Shown here piece by piece: positions 17,578 through 26,821 of a DNA stretch of 64,000 nucleotides. The notes below the pieces were generated by a model. It did not search any database, had not been told where the DNA came from, and saw nothing but the letters and a program-made list of their open reading frames with translations. Where the stretch lies: positions 1 through 64,000 of the forward strand of contig JAGNKX010000023.1 of the NCBI GenBank assembly GCA_017999915.1. The letters are read 5' to 3'. This DNA comes from Spirochaetota bacterium (GTDB lineage Bacteria; Spirochaetota; UBA4802; UBA5550). Made by a program: the position numbers and the translations under genes. The stretch's first letter is position 1. Each line of letters starts with the position of its first letter.

Positions 17578-20265
17578 CTACGCCATCGCCCGAACCTTGA
17601 CCGCGCAGACCTTGAACTCCGGTATGTTGGCCACCGGATCTATCGCGTTGTTGGTGAGCCGGTTCACCGCCGCCTCCTGGTAATGGAACGGGATAAAAAC
17701 AACTCCCTCGTCGCACCTGTCGGAAACCTCGGCCATGACTTCGATGGACCCCCTGCGGCTCGTCACCTGGACCCTGTCACCGTGACCGATACCCAGTTTG
17801 TCCGCATCGGCCGGATTGATCTCGATGAACGCCTCGGGCGTCCTCGACACGAGGCCCTTGGACCGCCGGCTCATGGTGGCCGTGTGGTACTGGTACAGGA
17901 TCCTTCCGGTCGTCAGGATATAGGGATACTCCTTGTCCGTCTGTTCCGCGGGCGGAATGTGCTCGCAGACCGAGAAGAGCCCCTTGCCCCTGGTAAACGC
18001 GACAGCATGGAGGATCGGCGTGCCCGGATGCTCCTTGGTGGGGCAGGGCCACTGGATGCCGACATTCTCGATGCGCTCATAGGTGATGCCCGCATAGGAT
18101 GGCGTGACCTTGTTGATTTCATCGAATACCGCCTGCGCATTGGCGTATTTCCAGGGGGCTCCCATTTTACCGGCCAGAGCCGAGATGATTTCCCAATCAG
18201 GCTTTGCCTCACCCGGCGCGTTAACCGCCTTCCGAATGAGCTGGACCCTTCGCTCGGTATTGGAATAGGTGCCCTCCTTCTCGCCCCAGGCCGCGCTCGG
18301 CAGCACCACGTGCGCGTATGCGCTGGACTCGTTAAGGAATATGTCCTGGACGATTAAGAGCTCCAGGTTCTTCAACGCGTGTTCGAGGTGAGACATATTG
18401 GGATCCGACATCATTGGATTTTCGCCCATGACATAGAGAGCCTTGATTGTCCCTTTTGCCGCTCCGTCGATGACTTTCGGTATGGTAAGGCCCGGGGTTG
18501 AAGGAAGCTTCACGCCCCATGCATCCTCGCAGATTTTGCGCTCCTCGTCCACGTTCACCTTCTTGTACGCCGGCGTGTTGCCGGGCAGGCACCCCATGTC
18601 GCAGGCGCCCTGGACGTTGTTCTGGCCCCGTAGGGGGTTCACGCCCGTGCCGGGACGGCCGATTTGGCCGGTGATCATGGCGAGGTTCGCCAGGGACTTC
18701 ACGTTGTCCGTGCCGTTGATATGCTGGGTGATACCCATGGCATACACGATGGCCGAGGCCGGCGACGTGGCGTAGAGCCGGGCCGCCTCTTTCAGGTCCT
18801 CCGCCGGGATTCCCGTGATCCCTTCGACGTAATCAGGCGTGTACTTCTTCACCACTTCCTTGACCGCCTCGAAATTCTCTGTCCGCTCGGCGACGAATTT
18901 CTCGTTGAGCAGGCCCTCGCTTATAATGACGTTCATGAGGCCGTTGATCCAGGCGACATCAGTGCCGGGCTTCTGGCGTATCCATACCGTCGCGAATTTC
19001 GCCAGCTCTATTTCCCGGGGGTCGGCAAGTATGAGCTTCGCCCCGCGCTGTGTCACGGCGCGCTTGATAAAATTCGAGATAACAGGGTGGTTTTCCGTCG
19101 TGTTCGTCCCCGTTATCAGGAAACAGTTTGATTCCTCCATGTCGGCAATTGAGTTCGTCATTGCTCCGGAACCGAATGCGGTGGCCAGACCGGCCACAGT
19201 GGAGCTGTGTCAAAGCCGGGCGCAGTGATCGACGTTATTGGTCCCGATCACCGCGCGCATGAATTTCTGAAAGAGGTAATTCTCTTCATTGGTGCACCGC
19301 GCCGACGAGAAGCCGGCGATGGCGTCCGGGCCGTGCTTGGCCTTGATGGCTGAAAGCTTGTCCGCGACATATCCCATGGCCTCGTCCCAGGAGGCTTCCC
19401 TGAGCTCGCCGTTGTCCCTGATCATCGGCTTCTTCAGCCTGTCGGGATGGCCCACGAAATCGTATCCGAAACGGCCCTTGATGCAGAGGCTGCCGTTGTT
19501 GGGGGGCGGCGCCGTCTCCCGGGGCGTCGTGATCTTCACGATATTGTTGCCCTTGATATTGATGTCCATCTGGCACCCCACGCCGCAGTAACCGCAGGTG
19601 GTCCTGACCTTTTCCAGGTCTCTCTCCCTTCCCATGAAGCGCCCCTGCTTCTCGTAGATCGCCCCCACGGGGCAGACCCTCATGCATTCGCCGCAGAAGA
19701 CGCAGGATGAGTTTTCATAGGCTTGGCCGAAGGCCGGGCCGACCATGGCGGTGGGGCCCCGGCCGGTGTAATCGAGGACCTGGTTGACCTGTATCTCGTT
19801 GCAGGCGCGGACGCAGAGGCCGCAGAGCACGCACTTGTTCATGTCCCGGACGATCATCTCGTTCGCCTGCTCGACCTCTCTCATCTCCTCGGGGCCCTCG
19901 AACCGCGGGGTCTCGATGCCCAGGGAATAGGCGAGGTCCTGGAGAACGCAGGCGCCGTTTCTCTCGCAGGTGATGCAGTTGTGGTGCCCCTGCTTCAGGA
20001 GAAGCTCCACCACTATCTTACGGGCGTCGAGGACGCGCTTCGTGGCGGTGTGCACGACCATGCCGTTGTCGGCGGGAGCGGCGCAGGAAGCGACCAGGGA
20101 CCTGGCCTTCTCCACCTCCACGACGCAGACCCTGCAGGCGCCCACCGGCTTTATCTGATCATGGTGGCAGAGCACGGGGATATGGATCCCGTTTTCCTTC
20201 GCCACTTCATATATCGTCTGGCCTTGTCTGAACTCGCATTTTTTGCCATCAATGACCAGTTCCAT
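17578..20265 (-). CDS. fdhA: Selenocysteine formate dehydrogenase, catalytic subunit (NuoG-like N-terminus)
   Basis: 895 residues if the in-frame TGA at 19212-19210 is read as selenocysteine (Sec352). Upstream of the TGA the frame reads DHCARL and downstream HSSTVAGLA, exactly the active-site context of formate dehydrogenases. Both halves are intact in one frame. Clusters in order: [2Fe-2S] Cys33/44/47/61; NuoG-type His94/Cys97/100/106; two ferredoxin clusters Cys145/148/151/155 and Cys188/191/194/198; and the catalytic-domain cluster Cys224/227/231/261. The molybdopterin/tungstopterin domain and its C-terminal lobe follow. GGAGG precedes ATG 20265; an earlier ATG at 20277 contains that site. 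The enzyme would oxidise formate to CO2 (or reverse) and pass electrons to the NuoF-GltD subunit encoded upstream. Software would normally split it at 19210. Confidence 0.93.
19181..19212 (-). promoter_or_regulatory. Selenocysteine UGA codon and SECIS-like hairpin
   Basis: UGA is at 19212-19210. After 12 nt comes a perfect hairpin: GTGGCC (19197-19192), loop GGTCT (19191-19187), GGCCAC (19186-19181). The apical GGUCU loop on a GC stem is the same loop as in the known E. coli fdhF SECIS, as I recall it, and lies at the expected distance from the UGA. It would recruit SelB with Sec-tRNA. The hairpin is seen directly; its function is inferred. Confidence 0.88.
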
Positions 20266-20373
20266 AGTTTCCTCCATTAATTACTAGTATCATAAAAGAC
20301 ATCCCCGGTTTATCCGCACCAACTCTGTTCCGGGTCCTGCCTGTTTCCGCTCTTGAAACACGCCGGCGGGATG

Positions 20374-23300
20374 CTATTCCCCGCCGTCACAACGCATGCA
20401 CCTGCATGCCTCCTTGCACGCTGCGTCCTTCGAATATCCCAGCTCCACCTCGACGAAGCTCGCGATCCTCTTCCCCGCTTCCAGCTCGGGCATGGCGGCC
20501 CTGGGGGTTACCACGGCCTCGTCCACCTCGAAGGGGATATCGATGACTTCCTCAGCGGGCGCCTTGTACGCCGGCTCGTTGTTCTTCTTCCTGATGTCGG
20601 CATCGATATCTTCGGCGACCCTGTGCCCCATGCCGATGGCCTCGACAACCGTAGCGGGTCCGGAGGCCGCGTCGCCGATGACGTAGACGCCGTCCGCCGT
20701 GGTCCTGTTCTTGGTCTTGGCGGCCAGCTGGATCGCGCCGTACTTGTTCTTCTTCACGTCCGAATCATCGGGAATGAACGACGCGTCGGTTGACTGCGAG
20801 ATCGCCGGTATGATGGTATCGACGGCGAGGGTATACTCGCTGCCGGGTATGGCAACGGGCTTGCGCCTGCCTGACCGGTCGAATTCGCCGAGCTTCATCC
20901 TCTGGCACACGACTCCCTTGAGCTTGCCCTTTTCGCCGGTAAGCTTCACGGGCGCCACGAGGTATTCGATCTTCACGCCCTCGTGCTCCGCCGCCACGAT
21001 CTCGTTTTCCCAGGCCGGCATGTCCTTCCGCTCCCTGCGGTAGAGGACGGTGACGTTCTTCGCGCCGAGCCTGACGGCGGTCCTGGCGGCGTCGATGGCG
21101 GAATTGCCGCCGCCGATGATGGCCACGTTGGAGCCGACCTTCACGTTCTTGCCCAGGTTGACTTCCCTGAGGAACTCGGTGGCTCCCCAGACGCCGTTGA
21201 GGTCTTCGCCCTCGATCTCGAGCTTCCAGCTCGTGTGGGCACCGCAGGCGATGAGAACGACGTCGTAGTCCTTCTTGATCTTGTCGTATTTAATATCCTT
21301 GCCGACCCTGGTCTTCGTTTTGATCTCGACGCCGAGGTCTTCGATATCCTTCACTTCTTCTTCAATGATGTTTCTCGGGAGCCGGTATTCGGGGATCGCG
21401 TAGCGCATCATGCCGCCTGCGTGGGGAAGCTCCTCGAACACGGTGACCTTGTAGCCACGGATGGCCAGATCCTTCGCCGCGGTGAGGCCCGCCGGGCCTG
21501 CGCCGATGACGGCGATCTTCTGCTTCCGGGTGACCGGCGACGGTGCCACCTTGGGCTTCGTGCCGTTGTCCGCGATGTAGCGCTTGAGCCACGCGATGGC
21601 CATCGGGTCATCGAGCTGGCCCCTGCGGCACTTGTTCGCGCAGAACTGCGGGCACACGCGGCCGCATATTCCGGGGAACGGGTTGGTCTTGAGCATGACC
21701 TTGTAGGCGTCATCCAGCCTGCCCGCCCGCAGAAGGGCAATGTACGCCGGAACATCCATCTCGATGGGGCACGCGTGCTGGCAGGGCGATTTGAACAGCC
21801 CGGAGCAGACGGCCGCGGCGCACTTCTTGTCGTATATGTGGGCTTCGTATTCGTGCCTGAAATAGCGAATGGTGGAGAGAACGGGATTCGGGGCGGTCTG
21901 GCCGAGTCCGCAGAGGGCCGAGTCCTTGATCATGGCGGCGAGCTCTTCCAGGAGCTCGATATCGCCATGCCTGCCCTCGCCGCGGCAGATCCTCTCGAGG
22001 ATCTCCAGCATGCGCTTTGTTCCCTCGCGGCACGGCGTACACTTGCCGCACGATTCCTCCTGGCAGAACTCCATGAAGAATCGGGCCGTGTCGACCATAC
22101 AGGTGTCCTCGTCCATGACGATGAGGCCGCCGGACCCCATGATCGCGCCGAGCTTGATGATCTCTTCATAATCGGTCGGGGTGTTGAGCGCTTCCGCCGG
22201 GATGCAGCCGCCGGAGGGGCCGCCGAGCTGGGCGGCCTTGTAGTTCTTGCCGTTCGGTATCCCGCCGCCGATATCGAAAATGATGTCTCCGATGGGGGTT
22301 CCCATGGGTACTTCCACCAGGCCGACGTTGCTGACCGCGCCGGTCAGCGCGAAGACTTTGGTTCCCTTGGAGCGCTCGGTGCCGATGGCCTCGTACCACG
22401 CGCCGCCGTTCATTATGATCTGAGGTATATTCGCGAAGGTCTCAACGTTGTTGAGAACCGACGGTTTCTTGAACAGGCCCTGGGTCGCCGGGAACGGGGG
22501 CCGAGGCCGCGGCATGCCGCGCTTTCCCTCGATGGATGACATGAGGGCGGTTTCCTCGCCGCACACAAAGGCGCCGGCGCCCTGGTACACCTCGATGTCG
22601 AGGCTGTAGTCGGTGCCGAGGATCTTGTCGCCGAGGAGGCCGTATTCCTTGGCCTGCCGGATGGCTATGTCGAGGCGCTTGATGGCCAGCGGATATTCGG
22701 CGCGGCAGTAGATATAGCCCTTGTTCGCGCCGATGGCGTAGCCGCCGATGATCATGCCCTCAAGGACGGCATGGGGGTCCGCCTCGAGAACGGAGCGATC
22801 CATGAATGCGCCGGGGTCGCCCTCGTCGGCGTTGCAGAGAATGTACTTGATATCGCCCGGCGACTTCCGGGCGAATCCCCATTTCATGCCGGTGGGAAAA
22901 CCGCCGCCCCCTCTTCCCCGGAGGCCGGAGATCTTCACCTGCTCGATGACCTGGTCGGGGCTCATCTCGGTGAGCGCCTTGGCAGCGCCCTGGTATCCGT
23001 CGCGGGCAATGTACTCGTCGATCTTCTCCGCGTCGATGAGGCCCCTGTTCTTCAGGGCGATGAGCTTCTGCTTGCCGAAAAACGGGATCTCGAGCATGTG
23101 GGGTATGGCCTTCTCGGTCACGGGCTCCTTGTACATGAGCCTTACGACCGGCCTTCCCTTTATGATGTGCTCTTCTATTATTTCCTTGACGTCTTCAACT
23201 TTTACGTACTGGTAAAACGTTCCCTCCGGGTAGATCACCATGATGGGACCGGCCGCGCAGAAACCGTTGCAGCCCGTTTCCACCACCGCCACCTCCTCGG

Positions 23301-23412
23301 TGAGCTTTCTTGCCGTGATCTCCTGGACGACCGCCTGATGCACTGATTCGCTTGCGGATGCCCGGCAGCCGGTTCCGCCGCATACGAGTATATGAGCCCG
23401 AAAGATTTTCAT
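20374..23412 (-). CDS. NuoF-like flavoprotein fused to GltD/NfnB-like NAD(P) oxidoreductase
   Basis: 1012 residues, far longer than NuoF/HndC (about 600). Residues 1-90 are a thioredoxin-like [2Fe-2S] domain (Cys11/16/48/52). The NuoF core has the NADH/FMN loop GLRGRGGGGFPTG (about 163-175), and the N3-type [4Fe-4S] cluster uses Cys455/458/461/501. From about 530 there is a GltD/NfnB-type module: Fe-S region with SPCQHACP and CGRVCP, FAD fold GAGPAG at 637-642, NAD(P) fold GGGNSAIDAA near 775. A terminal CxxxCxCxxC lies at about 999-1008. With two flavin sites it resembles the fused subunit of Sporomusa-type Nfn (StnB). I infer electron bifurcation between ferredoxin, NAD(H) and NADP(H), fed by formate dehydrogenase. 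It begins right after the ferredoxin-like gene. Confidence 0.88.
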   Translation of the reverse strand: MKIFRAHILVCGGTGCRASASESVHQAVVQEITARKLTEEVAVVETGCNGFCAAGPIMVIYPEGTFYQYVKVEDVKEIIEEHIIKGRPVVRLMYKEPVTEKAIPHMLEIPFFGKQKLIALKNRGLIDAEKIDEYIARDGYQGAAKALTEMSPDQVIEQVKISGLRGRGGGGFPTGMKWGFARKSPGDIKYILCNADEGDPGAFMDRSVLEADPHAVLEGMIIGGYAIGANKGYIYCRAEYPLAIKRLDIAIRQAKEYGLLGDKILGTDYSLDIEVYQGAGAFVCGEETALMSSIEGKRGMPRPRPPFPATQGLFKKPSVLNNVETFANIPQIIMNGGAWYEAIGTERSKGTKVFALTGAVSNVGLVEVPMGTPIGDIIFDIGGGIPNGKNYKAAQLGGPSGGCIPAEALNTPTDYEEIIKLGAIMGSGGLIVMDEDTCMVDTARFFMEFCQEESCGKCTPCREGTKRMLEILERICRGEGRHGDIELLEELAAMIKDSALCGLGQTAPNPVLSTIRYFRHEYEAHIYDKKCAAAVCSGLFKSPCQHACPIEMDVPAYIALLRAGRLDDAYKVMLKTNPFPGICGRVCPQFCANKCRRGQLDDPMAIAWLKRYIADNGTKPKVAPSPVTRKQKIAVIGAGPAGLTAAKDLAIRGYKVTVFEELPHAGGMMRYAIPEYRLPRNIIEEEVKDIEDLGVEIKTKTRVGKDIKYDKIKKDYDVVLIACGAHTSWKLEIEGEDLNGVWGATEFLREVNLGKNVKVGSNVAIIGGGNSAIDAARTAVRLGAKNVTVLYRRERKDMPAWENEIVAAEHEGVKIEYLVAPVKLTGEKGKLKGVVCQRMKLGEFDRSGRRKPVAIPGSEYTLAVDTIIPAISQSTDASFIPDDSDVKKNKYGAIQLAAKTKNRTTADGVYVIGDAASGPATVVEAIGMGHRVAEDIDADIRKKNNEPAYKAPAEEVIDIPFEVDEAVVTPRAAMPELEAGKRIASFVEVELGYSKDAACKEACRCMRCDGGE

Positions 23413-23802
23413 TTACTTCCTCCCTTCCTGCTCCCTGCCCCTTGCAAGGACGAATTCTTCCTGTATCTCGCCTTTCAGGACATGGCGCCTGAATATCTGG
23501 CGAGCCTTGTTTTCCGTGAGATATTCATAAACAATCGGCTCCTTTCCCTGCACCTCCACGGTGGCAAGAGGCTCCCTGCTGCAGATCCCGATACAGCCCG
23601 ATGTGGTAATAAGCACGTCGTTCGCGCTGGCTTCGCTGATTTCATTCATGAACGTGTCGAGGATGCCCTTGGCGCCGGAAGCGATGCCGCAGGTTCCCAT
23701 GTGCACGGTCAGTTTCACGCGCTTATTGCCGGCGCGGAACTGATCTTCCTTCTCGACTTTTTCCTTTATCTTTTTTAGATCGCTTATGGTTATTTTTGGC
23801 AT
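23413..23802 (-). CDS. Thioredoxin-like [2Fe-2S] ferredoxin (HndB-like)
   Basis: 129 residues, matching the small HndB-type subunit found between NuoE- and NuoF-like subunits of NADP-reducing hydrogenases. The visible cluster cysteines are Cys38 (MGTCGIASGA), Cys70 and Cys74 (TSGCIGIC). A fourth cysteine is not obvious, as in several relatives. AGGAGG lies before ATG 23802. It is tightly packed with NuoE-like (9 bp) and NuoF-GltD (adjacent). It would serve as an electron wire or assembly subunit in the predicted formate dehydrogenase complex. Confidence 0.85.
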   Translation of the reverse strand: MPKITISDLKKIKEKVEKEDQFRAGNKRVKLTVHMGTCGIASGAKGILDTFMNEISEASANDVLITTSGCIGICSREPLATVEVQGKEPIVYEYLTENKARQIFRRHVLKGEIQEEFVLARGREQEGRK

Positions 23803-23811
23803 GTTGTCCTC

Positions 23812-24318
23812 CTATTTGTACTTGGACAGGACTTGTTCGAGCTTTGCCGTTTTCATCTGCCCGTGGGTATCGCTATCCACGACCACGGCCGGGGCGAGAC
23901 CGCAGGCTCCCAGGCACCGCACCGTTTCCAGGGAGAAATTCCTGTCCTCGGTGCATTCTCCCGGTCCTATGCCGAGTTTCTCCGATATGGCCTCAAGCAG
24001 CTTCTGGCCGCCGCGGACGTAGCACGCCGTGCCGAGGCAGATCCTGACCACATGCTTGCCCCTTGGCACCATGGTGAAGAACGAGTAAAAGGTCACCACG
24101 CCGTACACGTTGGCCACGGGGAGATTCAAGCCCTTTGCCACCCTGGACTGCAGCGACATGGGCAGGTACCCGCACACATCCTGCACCTGCTCAAGAACCG
24201 GGATCAATGCGCCCGGTTTTGATTTATAGCTTTTAATGATTTCGTCGACTTTCGCGAGCTGTTCCGGTGAGAATTCTTCCAAACCTGAGTCTTTTTGATT
24301 AGTTGTTTTACCAGCCAC
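23812..24318 (-). CDS. NuoE/HndA-like [2Fe-2S] subunit
   Basis: 168 residues, typical NuoE length. The [2Fe-2S] cluster ligands are Cys94, Cys99, Cys135 and Cys139 (ICLGTAC, RCLGAC). The N-terminal helical domain includes VLEQVQDVCGYLP. The start is GTG 24318, with GGGAGG 5 nt upstream. It is the first structural gene after a promoter at 24529-24557. It carries electrons near the NuoF flavin, as in NAD-linked hydrogenases and formate dehydrogenases. Confidence 0.9.
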   Translation of the reverse strand: MAGKTTNQKDSGLEEFSPEQLAKVDEIIKSYKSKPGALIPVLEQVQDVCGYLPMSLQSRVAKGLNLPVANVYGVVTFYSFFTMVPRGKHVVRICLGTACYVRGGQKLLEAISEKLGIGPGECTEDRNFSLETVRCLGACGLAPAVVVDSDTHGQMKTAKLEQVLSKYK

Positions 24319-24528
24319 GTCTACCTCCCGTAACTCTTTATGTATTTTCGAAGTTTATTGCGCGAGTCGTGGAAGCAACAATCAGGGGAATTGCCTCCTT
24401 TAACGGGAACGGTCACCATTAAGGTTACCCGATACTGGAAGTGCCGTACTTTTCAGAACGGCATTGCCGCCGCTCCCCGGGCATTCGACCCACCAGCCAC
24501 TAATGATGCTTTCCGTATACGGACATGT

Positions 24529-24557
24529 ATTATAGGCTCATGTCCAATTTAAGTCAA
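24529..24557 (-). promoter_or_regulatory. Promoter and ~200-nt leader of the formate dehydrogenase operon
   Basis: Within the 409-bp gene-free gap 24319-24727. On the minus strand TTGACT (24557-24552), a 17-bp spacer and TATAAT (24534-24529) give a near-consensus promoter. The mRNA would start near 24522, leaving a leader of about 200 nt before GTG 24318. The leader contains a hairpin TGCCGT/ACGGCA at 24463-24442. I do not recognise a known riboswitch class in it. The rest of the gap (24560-24727) is AT-rich with no gene seen. Confidence 0.7.
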
Positions 24558-24727
24558 CATTAAAAATAACGATGTAATTATCAATTAAAAAAACTGCTGA
24601 CAAATAATTTATGCGGAAAACGTAAGGACTGCGGTCACACCGGGATCGATGCAGGCAAAAAAAAATATACGGGACAAGAAGAGATGGAAAGTAATAAATT
24701 TTGGGGATGGATTTTCACCATTTTTTG

Positions 24728-25270
24728 TTAGGATATCCGGGAATGCACCCCCTCTGTTATGTTGGCCCTTATCAATCCAATGACTTCCATGTTGTTCATG
24801 GGCACTCCATCGAGGCCTTCCCTGATTTCCCTGGTATCCAGGACATATTCGTACGATCCTTTTCTGTACGTGAAAAGGATGTCGATTTCAGGCTTTTCAA
24901 GTATCAGGGCGACCAGGGCCCCGGCGATATCGCCCAGGGGCTGCCGGTCGATATGATTGTACCTGAAGACAACGTCCAGCCGTGTTCCCTTTCCGGCCTC
25001 CGATTCGATGGAAAAGGACCCGTCGGTTTGAAGCGCGGCCTGCTTGAGCATGGGAAGCCCGAGGCCGATACGCCGGACCTTCTTTGTCGTATAAAACGGG
25101 TCAAGGGCCTTTTCGATCTCCGCGGGGGTCATCCCGCAGCCGTTGTCATATACCCCTATCGCCAGCCTGTCATTCTCCGGGTCTTCAACAACGACGATCT
25201 CGACAAGTCCCGCCCCGGCCCGGAGGGAATTCTGGGCGATATCAAGGATATGGAGAGCCAGCTCGATCAT
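24728..25270 (-). CDS. HATPase-domain regulator of the Fe-S oxidoreductase cassette
   Basis: 180 residues with a GHKL ATP-binding fold: N-box region around ALHILDIAQNSLRAGA, G1 box VYDNGCGMTP, and RIGLGLPMLKQA. There is no HisKA or phospho-acceptor histidine, so it is not a classical kinase. Its start overlaps the PHP gene stop by 4 bp. Proteins of this kind recur beside DRTGG and PHP genes next to bifurcating hydrogenase operons in anaerobes. It is presumed to sense nucleotides and control expression or activity of the downstream enzyme, by a mechanism not known to me. Confidence 0.8.
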   Translation of the reverse strand: MIELALHILDIAQNSLRAGAGLVEIVVVEDPENDRLAIGVYDNGCGMTPAEIEKALDPFYTTKKVRRIGLGLPMLKQAALQTDGSFSIESEAGKGTRLDVVFRYNHIDRQPLGDIAGALVALILEKPEIDILFTYRKGSYEYVLDTREIREGLDGVPMNNMEVIGLIRANITEGVHSRIS

Positions 25271-26010
25271 GTTTCCTCCAGGACCGTTCTGCCGCCGGTT
25301 TTTTTCAACGCCATCGCGATCTCGCCGAAGCTCGGGGCCTCAAGGAGCATTCGCGCGGGCGCCTTGCCGATGTCCTGGATGAAATGGGCGTCGGACGACG
25401 TTATGAACGTATAGGAATCCAGGTCGGGATACATTCTCCTGGCCTTCGCGACTCCCGTTCCGGCCGATATCTCCAGCGCGTCGAAGGCCGCGTCGGGAGG
25501 CAGGAAGCCCAGCTGGCCCAGCACCCCGAAGCTTTCGCGGTCTATGTGCGACGCTATCGCGACGCCCCCCAGCTCATGGACGCGCCCGACGATGTCCGCC
25601 AGGGGAATGTCGCTCGCCCCGATCAGCAGGTGGGGATTGAAGCCTTCGACCTCGCCGGCTTCGTTCACGATGGCCTGCACGCCGAAGACATCCTCGTCAT
25701 TCTCGCCCCTCAGGTTGGCGTAGATCAGCTCCTGGAGAAGGCCGAGGACTTCGATGCTTTCGAAGAGCGCCACGACATGAACCTCCTCGCTGCTCGTCGC
25801 CTCCATCCCCGGCAGGACCAGAAGGGAGGTGCCGGCCGCCGCCTTTATCACATAACGGGCGTTTTCCGAAGCGCAGTGGTCGCATACGGCTATGATGTCA
25901 AGATTTTTTTCCAGCGCCGCCCGCACTATCGCCGAGGGATGCATGTCCAGCTCGGCGCAGGGGGAGAGGCATGTGTGGATATGAAGGTCGCAGGTGTAAA
26001 TCCGCGCCAT
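25267..26010 (-). CDS. PHP-domain phosphoesterase
   Basis: 247 residues. The PHP metal motifs are clear: DLHIHT near residue 8, a CDHCA turn near 43, GMEATSSEEVHV, and SSDAH near the C-terminus. This is a metal-dependent phosphoesterase related to histidinol phosphatase and TrpH-like proteins. It is translationally coupled to the HATPase gene by a 4-bp overlap. The substrate may be a nucleotide or small phosphoester signal, which is inference from the cassette context. Confidence 0.88.
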   Translation of the reverse strand: MARIYTCDLHIHTCLSPCAELDMHPSAIVRAALEKNLDIIAVCDHCASENARYVIKAAAGTSLLVLPGMEATSSEEVHVVALFESIEVLGLLQELIYANLRGENDEDVFGVQAIVNEAGEVEGFNPHLLIGASDIPLADIVGRVHELGGVAIASHIDRESFGVLGQLGFLPPDAAFDALEISAGTGVAKARRMYPDLDSYTFITSSDAHFIQDIGKAPARMLLEAPSFGEIAMALKKTGGRTVLEET

Positions 26011-26020
26011 GGCCGTGCGG

Positions 26021-26359
26021 TCATGCTCCGCGCAACAGGCGGTATATTTCGCCGACGACCTCGAAGGCCGGCTGCGCGCTTACCAGCAGCACGACTCCCT
26101 CGGTCTCGGCCCGCTGGACCGTATCGGCGTCCGGCGAAGCGTTCTGGACAATGACGATCGCCGCAAGCTCCTTCAGGGCGGCGACGGCCACCGTGTTCTG
26201 GTGCACCTGCCTCGTGACCCAGATGTCCCCCTTTTTGCTGTTCCCCATTACGTCGCTCAAAAGGTCCCCGGCATACCCCCCGGTCACCGTTTCGCCGAGC
26301 CTGCTTTCTCCGCAGATAATCTTCAGCTTGAGTTTTTCCGCGATTGTCCCGATGTCCAT
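26021..26359 (-). CDS. DRTGG-domain protein
   Basis: 112 residues, a stand-alone DRTGG fold as found in the middle of long-form phosphotransacetylase and CBS pyrophosphatases. A GGAAG lies 7 nt before ATG 26359; a GTG at 26362 is the alternative. It would bind an adenine nucleotide. It is one of two DRTGG genes in this cassette, lying between the RsbW-like and PHP genes. Confidence 0.8.
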   Translation of the reverse strand: MDIGTIAEKLKLKIICGESRLGETVTGGYAGDLLSDVMGNSKKGDIWVTRQVHQNTVAVAALKELAAIVIVQNASPDADTVQRAETEGVVLLVSAQPAFEVVGEIYRLLRGA

Positions 26360-26373
26360 CACAGCACTTCCGC

Positions 26374-26811
26374 TTATTCCTGGATTTTTATCATGCTCCT
26401 GATAATGGTTCCCTTCCCGATTTCCGATTCTATCTCAAAGGTATCGGAGAATTTTTTAATATTCGGCAGTCCCATTCCCGCGCCGAAACCCATTTCCCGC
26501 ACCTTGTCATTGGCGGTTGTGAACCCTTCGAGAAGGGCGCTTTCGATATCGGGGATTCCCTCGCCCTGGTCACGCGCCTCAATGAAAATCGAGCCGTTTT
26601 CCACCTTCACCGAGATTATTCCCGTCACGGCGTAGGATACGATATTGACTTCAGCCTCAAAGGTGACAACCGCAGCCTTCCGCACGGCCTGTTCGGGAAT
26701 GCCGCACTCTTTCAATAATTTCTTGATCCGGCTTGAAACAAGGCCCGCGTTGAAGTAATCCCCGCCCGTTACAGTGAAGCTTTCCCCGAAACCCTGTTTT
26801 TCCGCCATCAT
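26374..26811 (-). CDS. RsbW-like anti-sigma/HATPase protein
   Basis: 145 residues from ATG 26811. An earlier ATG at 26856 would overlap the preceding gene by 35 bp. GHKL motifs: FEAEVNIVSYA (N box), ARDQGEGIPD (G1), GFGAGMGLPNIKKFSD (G2). The fold is that of serine-kinase anti-sigma factors, suggesting partner switching or protein phosphorylation. It sits within the DRTGG/PHP cassette. No matching STAS antagonist lies in this operon, though two occur at 56-58 kb. Confidence 0.82.
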   Translation of the reverse strand: MMAEKQGFGESFTVTGGDYFNAGLVSSRIKKLLKECGIPEQAVRKAAVVTFEAEVNIVSYAVTGIISVKVENGSIFIEARDQGEGIPDIESALLEGFTTANDKVREMGFGAGMGLPNIKKFSDTFEIESEIGKGTIIRSMIKIQE

Positions 26812-26821
26812 GATATCCCGA

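Noticed and set aside
19197-19212. Nonsense mutation or frameshift breaking the formate dehydrogenase gene
   Set aside because: Both parts stay in one frame, the residue replaced is the catalytic position, and a SECIS hairpin follows; selenocysteine is the better explanation.
20983-22539. 518-codon plus-strand frame opposite the NuoF-GltD fusion
   Set aside because: Same cause: low-complexity Gly/Arg/His translation over a gene with full family motifs.
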